Shown here: in pieces, positions 1-5,382 of the stretch
Layout of the letters: every line of letters begins with the position of its first letter
Position numbering within the stretch: the first letter of the stretch is position 1
Source of the DNA: Gammaproteobacteria bacterium UBA2955
GTDB taxonomy: Bacteria; Pseudomonadota; Gammaproteobacteria; Pseudomonadales; Azotimanducaceae
Length of the DNA stretch: 6,146 nucleotides
Direction of reading: 5' to 3'
Assembly (NCBI GenBank): GCA_002348825.1
Contig: DEBN01000102.1
Location: 11,399-17,544, forward strand
Translations under genes and position numbers: made by a program
Notes under the pieces: model-generated
The model's database searches: none
What the model was told of the DNA's origin: nothing
What the model saw: the letters and a program-made list of their open reading frames with translations, nothing else

Positions 1-1883
1 GACGGCGGCACGTCCAGCGTCGGGTTGCGGTCGAAGAAGCCCACCGGCATCAGCGAGAAGCCGCAATATTCAACGGGCATGATCGGCCAATCTTCTGGTC
101 GCGGCATGTGGGTCACCCCGGTGGTGTGCCACACCACCAAGTCTTCGGCCTCGATCTTGCGGTCTTGCTCGATCCACTTTGGCAACCCTTCGCCACCCTC
201 GTTCAGTAGATTCGGATAATCCCCTGCAGCATTAAACGCGCCTTCCTCAAACTTTGTCACCCACAGGTTATGCCGTGCAAAACCAGCGCGCTTCGCCATG
301 ACCGAATTTTCGTCCGCTAATAGGGTCGGCGTCGCGGCGGGCAACAACTTCCAGGCCACCGGTTTACCAAGACCATTCTGGCGTTTCGGATTCACCACCT
401 TCCAGTATCTCGAGCGTTGCGGATAGCAGTCCCGCTGGGCCTGCTGCTCGCTTTCTAACAGGGTGGTTTTGGCGCGAAAGGCGCTGCCATGAGGATTATC
501 CTCATCTACAGGCAATGGCTCCGCCTCTACCTCGTAGACACTGTTTTCGAGGCCGTCGATATTGAAATCTAGGCGGAAACAAAACAGGTGCTGATGAATA
601 GGCGAGGTGACATTGGGCGCGACCAGCGGGGCCACGTCCGGTCGCTCACCGCCATCTTCGACAGCGCTGACGCCGATAATACCTGTCAGCTTCACCTCCA
701 TCTGAATAGTACCGTCGAGATACAGGTACCAAAAGAAACCATATTCATAATTGCCTACAGTGTGCACCGCGCTCACAACCAGACGGCGCGATCGGCGTAC
801 CTCTGTGGATTGGGTCAACCCGTCATGATGTTTCCACAAAATTCCATAGTCTTCTTCATGCATGCAGATGGCATTTTCGATGGTGCGGGCGGTACCGTTC
901 CAATTCACAACATTGTGGTCAAAGTAATAAATCTCGCCGAGGCAGTCGCACCCTAGAGTCAGTGAGTTGGTCAACGAGCCTATATTCGCCTCACCGGCGT
1001 CAAATACATGCTTCCAATTGTGCATCGGGTCCGTGTCGCCATACGGCACAACCATTTCCGACAGCGCCGCGCGGTACAAAATCGAGCGATTCTCGTCACC
1101 GTCCTGATAGCTCAGTTGGTGCAATACCAGGCCATTGGTCGGGTGTATCGAGACGCGAAAGTTAAAGCCCTCCCATTGAACCGCGTGACCGTCTACCTGA
1201 AATGAAGCGCCTTCGGGTTGCGTGATATCAATTGGCCGCAAGCTGTCACGAAAATGCGGCTGACTCGCGGCGTCGTAGCGCGCACCTTGGGCCGGCAACG
1301 GCACCACGCCGTGATCTTCTAAATACGCCACTTTACCAGCGGTCAAGTCGACGTGCGCAATAAGACCCTGCACGGGACGCGCGTAAGCATTGTCGGTGGG
1401 ATCCTCTTTGACAAAGCTGATGGCTCGATGTACCCGATGGCCTTGCGGAATGCTTGGATGCTGGTAGCCGCCGGTGGGCCAAGGATCGATTTGCACCAAA
1501 TCAAAGTCGGTAACGCCGCGCGCGCGCATAGCGTCCTGCCAACCCGAATCGGCCTTGGTAATGGTAACCGCGGTCACAAAATCAGCCAGCCCGATGGCGG
1601 CATGCCCCGTCTCTATGCGGTGGATCGCGACTGCTTCGGTCTGCAGATTGACAATACCCTCAAAACCGCCGTCCCGTTGCCCTTCCCCGGGATAGTCATA
1701 GCCGACAAAGCGTAGTTCGCGCTCCACCGAATCGCCCGGCTGGTGGGCCAGCACTTTGGCTTTTTCTGGCTCTAACAAATTTACCGATGAAAACGTCGCC
1801 TGCTCGCCCAGTTGCGCTGCGACCAAAGCGGCGCCCTGTTCGATCTCTGCTACCGTGAGCGGGCTAAGTGGATGGGTGGCCAT
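1..1883 (-). CDS. Copper-containing (topaquinone) primary amine oxidase, C-terminus cut by window edge
   Basis: This enzyme should oxidise primary amines to aldehyde, NH3 and H2O2 using copper and a self-made topaquinone cofactor. I translated the minus strand from ATG 1883-1881 and found 627 uninterrupted codons to the window edge. The cofactor Tyr is residue 379 in the motif N378-Y-E-Y. The copper ligands are His430 and His432 (HQH) and His592 (THMPRPEDWP). The catalytic base is Asp295 in FDAGE. Cys314 and Cys340 match the family disulfide (GCDCLG ... ICMHEED). Spacing agrees almost residue for residue with the Arthrobacter globiformis enzyme, about 638 aa, so only roughly 10-20 residues are missing. 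As in that enzyme, the extra N-terminal domain of E. coli TynA is absent. No signal peptide is visible, so it is probably cytoplasmic. A Shine-Dalgarno (AAGGA, 9 bases upstream) supports the start. It lies 131 bases downstream of the saccharopine-dehydrogenase-like gene on the same strand. The family call is near certain; the substrate is unknown. Confidence 0.97.
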   Translation of the reverse strand, partial: MATHPLSPLTVAEIEQGAALVAAQLGEQATFSSVNLLEPEKAKVLAHQPGDSVERELRFVGYDYPGEGQRDGGFEGIVNLQTEAVAIHRIETGHAAIGLADFVTAVTITKADSGWQDAMRARGVTDFDLVQIDPWPTGGYQHPSIPQGHRVHRAISFVKEDPTDNAYARPVQGLIAHVDLTAGKVAYLEDHGVVPLPAQGARYDAASQPHFRDSLRPIDITQPEGASFQVDGHAVQWEGFNFRVSIHPTNGLVLHQLSYQDGDENRSILYRAALSEMVVPYGDTDPMHNWKHVFDAGEANIGSLTNSLTLGCDCLGEIYYFDHNVVNWNGTARTIENAICMHEEDYGILWKHHDGLTQSTEVRRSRRLVVSAVHTVGNYEYGFFWYLYLDGTIQMEVKLTGIIGVSAVEDGGERPDVAPLVAPNVTSPIHQHLFCFRLDFNIDGLENSVYEVEAEPLPVDEDNPHGSAFRAKTTLLESEQQAQRDCYPQRSRYWKVVNPKRQNGLGKPVAWKLLPAATPTLLADENSVMAKRAGFARHNLWVTKFEEGAFNAAGDYPNLLNEGGEGLPKWIEQDRKIEAEDLVVWHTTGVTHMPRPEDWPIMPVEYCGFSLMPVGFFDRNPTLDVPP

Positions 1884-1892
1884 GATGTCTCT

Positions 1893-1897
1893 TCCTT
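1893..1897 (-). promoter_or_regulatory. Ribosome binding site of the amine oxidase gene
   Basis: On the minus strand AAGGA lies 9 bases upstream of the ATG at 1883-1881, within the longer purine run AAGGAAGAG (1897-1889). It decides the start codon. Its first two bases are also the last two bases of a tandem 7-base repeat. Confidence 0.7.
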
Positions 1898-1909
1898 ACC
1901 TGTTACCTG
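1896..1909 (-). repeat. Two tandem copies of CAGGTAA abutting the amine oxidase RBS
   Basis: Reading the minus strand, CAGGTAA occurs twice head to tail (1909-1903 and 1902-1896) and runs directly into GGAAGAG of the ribosome binding site. Two perfect copies are visible. This could be a short slippage product or a small regulatory site; nothing here decides between them. Confidence 0.6.
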
Positions 1910-1966
1910 TCTGCGTATTTATCCGATGGATTGTCGAACGTAAGCGTGCGCAACGTAATGCGGTTT

Positions 1967-1985
1967 GCGAAGGTTACGCCTTCGC
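1967..1985. repeat. Perfect 7-bp inverted repeat in the spacer upstream of the amine oxidase
   Basis: GCGAAGG (1967-1973), a 5-base loop and CCTTCGC (1979-1985) form a perfect stem between the stop of the saccharopine-dehydrogenase-like gene (2015) and the amine oxidase start (1883). No T-run follows on either strand, so it is not a standard intrinsic terminator. It could be an operator or an mRNA hairpin that changes the ratio of the two genes. I found no convincing -35/-10 pair in the rest of this 131-base spacer; GATAAAT near 1917-1923 on the minus strand is a weak -10 candidate with no good -35. Confidence 0.5.
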
Positions 1986-2014
1986 CCCGCTATTCTCTCC
2001 CAATGCGCGATTAA

Positions 2015-3205
2015 TCACCATGAACGCGAAATCGTTACATGGTCGTTGAAGCCGCTATCCACGAGGCCCGACACCTCGCCTAATTGCGCCAGGACTTCGG
2101 ACAAAAATTGTCGTGGCTCTATGTGTCCGGCTTCAGGCGAGAATACGCCGGGCTCGCGCAAAGTACCTTCTGCTAGAAACTTAATGCCACAGGCCAGGGG
2201 TATGCCGGTGATTGCGCCCATACCTATTGCGGCGTTGCCGGCTTCCTCTGTGGTACCACTCATAAACGACACACCCACCGACGCCGGCTGGTCATTCTTG
2301 CTGCCGATCGCAAGGCCGTACATAGCGGGCGGCGTATCGGAGTCCTCTTCCTGCACGCCAACCTCCGAATTGCGTTCAATCCAGGTCAACAGGGCGGCCG
2401 CCCGCACCCTGCTGATTAAGCCCCAGTCCACCAGCTTCATAATGGTTTTGAGTTGCCATGAATCAACGCCACCACCGTGGGCCAGGTTGAGCGATTCCTG
2501 CAGTTGCGGGTAGTTGTGAGGAAATGTAATCGCCTCAGGATGACCAAAAATATGCCCGGTAAAGATCGGTAGCCCAGGATAACTTACCGATACCGGCGCC
2601 AACGGTTTGGTCATTTCCACCGCGCCTCGCCGATAAACCCGCACCGAACCGGTCATTTGCTCGACCCCGTGCAGCATCGCCGCATTTGTTCCCTGTTGCG
2701 AAGATTCCGCCTCGGGCTTGGCCCCACCCACATCCCAGCCGGTATAGACCGTAACGACGGAGTCCAATTCCTGCATGGCCATTAACGCCAATAAATTCGA
2801 CACCCCCGGACTTGCACCCAGACCCACCGTGGCGCAAATTCCAGCGGCTTTGGCGGCCTGATCCAATTCAAGCATTGCGACCGTCGGTTCCCAGTCATCG
2901 CAGATGTCTAAGTAGTGACACTGGGCATCAATCGCCGCCTGCAATACAGGCACGCCAAATCGATAAAAAGGGCCGCAGGTGTTTACCACCACATCGATAC
3001 CCGACATCGCATTTTGCAGCGCATCTGCATCGGCAACGTCTAAGTGCATTGCGCTGACCTTGTGGTTCATTTGCGACGCGAAACTGTGTGCACTGTCTGC
3101 ATTCAGATCGGCGACCACAATCTGCTCTACATGATCGAAATGCTGGGCCGCAGCGACCGCAAACCGACCCATACCACCACTACCGCCAATCGCCAAAATC
3201 TTCAT
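2015..3205 (-). CDS. Saccharopine dehydrogenase-like NAD(P)-dependent oxidoreductase
   Basis: This 396-residue protein belongs to the saccharopine dehydrogenase NADP-binding superfamily. Its N-terminus is a Rossmann fold with the dinucleotide loop GGSGGMG at residues 7-13 and an acidic residue ending strand 2 (Asp33 in VVADLN). The family stretch NTCGPFYRFGVPVLQAAIDA with HYLDICDDW follows at about 75-105. The C-terminal part (about 130-396) has the substrate and dimerisation domain and ends with a GVFSPEAGHIEPRQFL segment typical of this superfamily. AAGGA lies 6 bases before the ATG, supporting the start; the stop is TGA. Characterised relatives reduce or oxidise C-N bonds (saccharopine, carboxynorspermidine), but many members have unknown substrates and the sequence does not identify this one. 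Its position just upstream of the amine oxidase suggests co-expression and a role on the amine or on the derived aldehyde or imine. The family call is firm; function is inference. Confidence 0.88.
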   Translation of the reverse strand: MKILAIGGSGGMGRFAVAAAQHFDHVEQIVVADLNADSAHSFASQMNHKVSAMHLDVADADALQNAMSGIDVVVNTCGPFYRFGVPVLQAAIDAQCHYLDICDDWEPTVAMLELDQAAKAAGICATVGLGASPGVSNLLALMAMQELDSVVTVYTGWDVGGAKPEAESSQQGTNAAMLHGVEQMTGSVRVYRRGAVEMTKPLAPVSVSYPGLPIFTGHIFGHPEAITFPHNYPQLQESLNLAHGGGVDSWQLKTIMKLVDWGLISRVRAAALLTWIERNSEVGVQEEDSDTPPAMYGLAIGSKNDQPASVGVSFMSGTTEEAGNAAIGMGAITGIPLACGIKFLAEGTLREPGVFSPEAGHIEPRQFLSEVLAQLGEVSGLVDSGFNDHVTISRSW

Positions 3206-3272
3206 ATCGGTTCCTTAGTACGTCGCTGCGCGATGCAATTTTTTCCAGGGCACGGCGAACAACAGAATGGGG

Positions 3273-3743
3273 TTAAGGCGCTGGTGCTGACTTTCGCGCC
3301 TTGTACAGCAACACGTTGTAGCCTTTTTCCTCTAAACAATGCTCTAACCTTGAAAATTCGCGAAATTCGTCGGTGGCATCAGCGGTTAGAAATAACAGAC
3401 CGCCAGTCGCCGCAATCGAGCTGGCAGACCCGACCAACAAAGGCGCTAACAGCCCTCCGGTGGCTGCCGCCGACAGCGCCATCGCACCGAAAAAAACCGC
3501 TGTAGAGCCGCCGGTAATTTTTATAACGCGATTTTGCATCACCGTGACCCGCTCAGAACCATCGCGGCATGCAGAAATATCAGTGTCTGCCGTTAGCGGA
3601 TCAAAGCGATGTGTTTTCTCAATCAACACCGGGGTACCAGATAGCGAGATATACTCCCCTTTTGGCATTCTCGATGTGGTGCTCAGCACACAGCCACTCA
3701 GGAGCATGCCTAGCAAAAACAACAAAGCGAAATTCCAACGCAT
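3273..3743 (-). CDS. Small predicted lipoprotein of unknown function
   Basis: The product is 156 residues. A short signal peptide (Arg2, then a hydrophobic run FALLFLLGMLL) ends in the lipobox LSGC, so Cys18 should be lipidated after signal peptidase II cleavage. Val at +2 is not the Asp inner-membrane retention signal, so outer-membrane sorting is expected. After a polar region (about 20-75) there is a Gly/Ala-rich hydrophobic stretch at 79-121 containing two copies of ATGGLL (94-99 and 112-117), possibly a membrane-inserted helical hairpin. The C-terminus holds Cys136 in HCLEEKGYNVL, a pattern seen in many small lipoproteins; Cys59 could be its disulfide partner. GGAG 5 bases before the ATG supports the start. 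It is the first of three same-strand genes and stops 67 bases before the saccharopine-dehydrogenase-like gene. No function can be assigned, and its relation to the enzymes may be positional only. Confidence 0.82.
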   Translation of the reverse strand: MRWNFALLFLLGMLLSGCVLSTTSRMPKGEYISLSGTPVLIEKTHRFDPLTADTDISACRDGSERVTVMQNRVIKITGGSTAVFFGAMALSAAATGGLLAPLLVGSASSIAATGGLLFLTADATDEFREFSRLEHCLEEKGYNVLLYKARKSAPAP

Positions 3744-3919
3744 GGCTGCTCCGAAAAATTCTGTAGCTCGTCGATCGGTAACACGGACAAGCCTAATCTG
3801 GGTCGCGTTTCCGACAATGAATAAACACTACGCGCTCATTCAAAGTGATCGCATTCGACCCCAAACCTTAGCAATAATACGCGGCGTTCGCACAACCTCA
3901 TCCAAGCGGGAGACCAGCC
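3744..3919. promoter_or_regulatory. Divergent intergenic region between the lipoprotein and Rid genes
   Basis: This 176-base spacer must carry the start signals for the plus-strand Rid gene and probably for the minus-strand lipoprotein run. The best plus-strand -10 candidate is AATAAT at 3873-3878, about 40 bases before the Rid ATG, but no good -35 sits at 15-18 bases from it. On the minus strand only weak AT-rich elements around 3815-3845 are visible. Ribosome binding sites lie at both ends: GGGAG at 3908-3912 for the Rid gene and GGAG at 3752-3749 for the lipoprotein. Promoter positions are tentative. Confidence 0.4.
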
Positions 3920-4309
3920 ATGCTGACCAAAGAATTTATTAACCCCCACCCTATGGGTTTCACCAATACCGTCACCTACACCCACGGGGGTGTTAAAACC
4001 ATCCTAGTCTCGGGTCAGGTCGGTTACGCCGACGGTAAAGTCGGCGAAACCTTTGAAGAGCAGGTGGATATAGCTCACCAAAACGTGATTCGCGAACTGG
4101 AGAGCGCAGGCGCAACGGCGGCCGATTTAATCAAAATTAATACCTACGTTGTGGATTTGGACAGCACCCGCAGCAAGGCGGTGCAAGCCGCAAAGGCGAA
4201 ATATTTAACCCAACCAAACCAGCCGGCTTCCACTATGGTGGGCGTCTCTGCCTTGGTTATGAAACCGCTGTTGGTGGAAATCGAAGCCACCGCTGTTATG
4301 GAAGTCTAG
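3920..4309 (+). CDS. Rid family (YjgF/YER057c/UK114) protein lacking the RidA arginine
   Basis: This 129-residue protein has the single-domain length and pattern of the Rid family, which forms trimers with active sites between subunits: ILVSGQVG near 28-35, a central helix with FEEQVDIAHQNV, KINTYVVDL at 72-80 and the terminal VEIEATAVMEV. Archetypal RidA hydrolyses reactive enamine/imine intermediates such as 2-aminoacrylate and binds the substrate carboxylate with Arg105 in PARS. Here the matching segment reads PASTMVGVSAL, so Ser104 replaces the arginine, and the following Cys of E. coli RidA is Met106. This places it with Rid subgroups lacking the arginine, whose activities are mostly unknown. 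It should not be called 2-iminobutanoate deaminase. GGGAG 7 bases upstream supports the start. It is the only plus-strand gene here, diverging from the lipoprotein gene and converging on the monooxygenase gene with a 17-base gap. Confidence 0.93.
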   Translation: MLTKEFINPHPMGFTNTVTYTHGGVKTILVSGQVGYADGKVGETFEEQVDIAHQNVIRELESAGATAADLIKINTYVVDLDSTRSKAVQAAKAKYLTQPNQPASTMVGVSALVMKPLLVEIEATAVMEV

Positions 4310-4319
4310 TTCTAAGCGG

Positions 4320-4333
4320 GGGATTGCTATCCC
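4320..4333. terminator. Weak hairpin between the convergent Rid and monooxygenase genes
   Basis: GGGAT (4320-4324), loop TGCT and ATCCC (4329-4333) form a 5-bp stem that overlaps the TAG stop of the monooxygenase gene (4329-4327) and lies 11 bases after the Rid stop. Its place between convergent stops suggests a shared terminator. The stem is short and no T-run follows on either strand, so the evidence is weak. Confidence 0.2.
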
Positions 4334-5382
4334 AGCACCCCGTGTTCGAGTTCCGGCAGCACATACCGCGCGAACAGGTCGCATTCTGCTTCGTGCGGAT
4401 AGCCGGACAAGATAAACGCCTCGATGCCTAAACCCATATACTGTTTCAGTTTGTTCAGCACTTGGTCTGGATCACCGACAATGGCGGCACCGCAACCGCT
4501 GCGCGCTCGACCAATACCCGTCCACAGGTTTGCTTCAGCAAATCCGTCTGCGTCCGCGCCCTCTCGCAACATGCCCTGAGCGCGCACGCCTACAGAGGTA
4601 CTGTCTAATGACTGGGCCCGAATGCGCTCGCCTTCTGTGGCGTCTAACTTTGAAATCAGTTCGCGAGACGCATCAATGGCGGCATTTTCCGTTTCGCGCA
4701 CAATCACATGTACGCGATATCCATACTTAAGTATCCTGTTGTAGCTTGCTGCGCGTTGGCGCATATCCATTAGTATTGAGTCCACCTCCGGCAGCGTACC
4801 GGGCCACATTAGAAAAACATCCGAACACTCCGCCGCAACATCCCGCGCGGGTTCGGACAGCCCACCGAAATAAAACAGCGGGCTGTTGCCACTCACCGTG
4901 CGCGCATTGGGCGGATCGACTTCAAGATTGAGGAATTCACCCTGCATCGCCACCGATTCGCCGTTTAAGAGTTGCCGCAGAGCCACCATGGTTTCTCGGG
5001 TTCTTTGGTAACGCGGCTCAGACGCCATGGTTTCGCCAGGAATGTCCGATGAGATGATATTGACGGCCAGGCGTCCTCCGAGCATTTGATCCAGCGTGGC
5101 CAATTGCCGAGCCTGCTGTGGAACCCACAGTTCGCCACACCGTACCGCCACCAACAAGCGTATTTGCTCAGTTATCGGTGCAATACCACCCGCAAAAGCC
5201 ACCGAGTCGATCCCCAACTGATAACCAGACGGCAACAAGATGCTGTCGTAACCCAGACGGTCAGCTGTTGTGGTAATGGCGCTGCAATGGGCCCACGACG
5301 ATTTGAGGTCGGGTTCGTGAACGCCCAAGTAACGATAGTCGTCATCGCACAACGCCGAAAACCAGCTGACTTCAACGCTCAT
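4327..5382 (-). CDS. SsuD-like FMNH2-dependent monooxygenase (bacterial luciferase-like family)
   Basis: This 351-residue protein is an LLM-class flavin-dependent oxygenase that looks most like alkanesulfonate monooxygenase SsuD along its length: WFSALCDDDYRYLG at the start, ADRLGYDSILLPSG at 40-53, ARQLATLDQMLGGR at 91-104, LFYFGGLSEPARDVAAE at 169-185, YRVHVIVRETENAA at 222-235, NLWTGIGRARSG at 285-296 and ILSGYPH at 324-330. Residues matching SsuD Arg226, His228, Arg297 and Tyr331 are present as Arg223, His225, Arg294 and Tyr328. The SsuD active-site Cys54 is replaced by Leu56, and the loop after ISSDIPGE is a few residues shorter than in E. coli SsuD. Such enzymes use FMNH2 from a separate reductase, and none is encoded here. 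The start overlaps the aldo/keto reductase stop by 4 bases (ATGA), implying translational coupling; GGGAGAG lies upstream inside that gene. The family is firm; desulfonation of alkanesulfonates is only one option. Confidence 0.92.
   Translation of the reverse strand: MSVEVSWFSALCDDDYRYLGVHEPDLKSSWAHCSAITTTADRLGYDSILLPSGYQLGIDSVAFAGGIAPITEQIRLLVAVRCGELWVPQQARQLATLDQMLGGRLAVNIISSDIPGETMASEPRYQRTRETMVALRQLLNGESVAMQGEFLNLEVDPPNARTVSGNSPLFYFGGLSEPARDVAAECSDVFLMWPGTLPEVDSILMDMRQRAASYNRILKYGYRVHVIVRETENAAIDASRELISKLDATEGERIRAQSLDSTSVGVRAQGMLREGADADGFAEANLWTGIGRARSGCGAAIVGDPDQVLNKLKQYMGLGIEAFILSGYPHEAECDLFARYVLPELEHGVLG

Noticed and set aside
588..1715. Several plus-strand open frames of 65-122 codons
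   Set aside because: They lie antisense to the amine oxidase, which shows a continuous frame with all catalytic residues. Their products are low-complexity and match no family I know.
1..1883. Possible frameshift or pseudogene in the amine oxidase
   Set aside because: Manual translation gave 627 codons with no stop, and motif spacing agrees with the Arthrobacter enzyme throughout.
1965..2513. Plus-strand open frame of 182 codons
   Set aside because: It is antisense to the well-supported saccharopine-dehydrogenase-like gene, and its composition (Ser/Pro/Arg-rich) is typical of a shadow frame.
3815..3845. Interrupted inverted repeat TGAAT...ATTCA as a possible operator
   Set aside because: Only 5 bp match per arm with a 15-base spacer, which is expected by chance in AT-rich intergenic sequence.
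3044..3942. Plus-strand open frames of 153 and 189 codons around the lipoprotein gene
   Set aside because: The minus-strand lipoprotein has a signal peptide, lipobox and RBS. The plus-strand frames have none of these and run into neighbouring genes.
4320..4333. Strong bidirectional intrinsic terminator
   Set aside because: The stem is only 5 bp and no T-run follows on either strand; kept only as a low-confidence hairpin.
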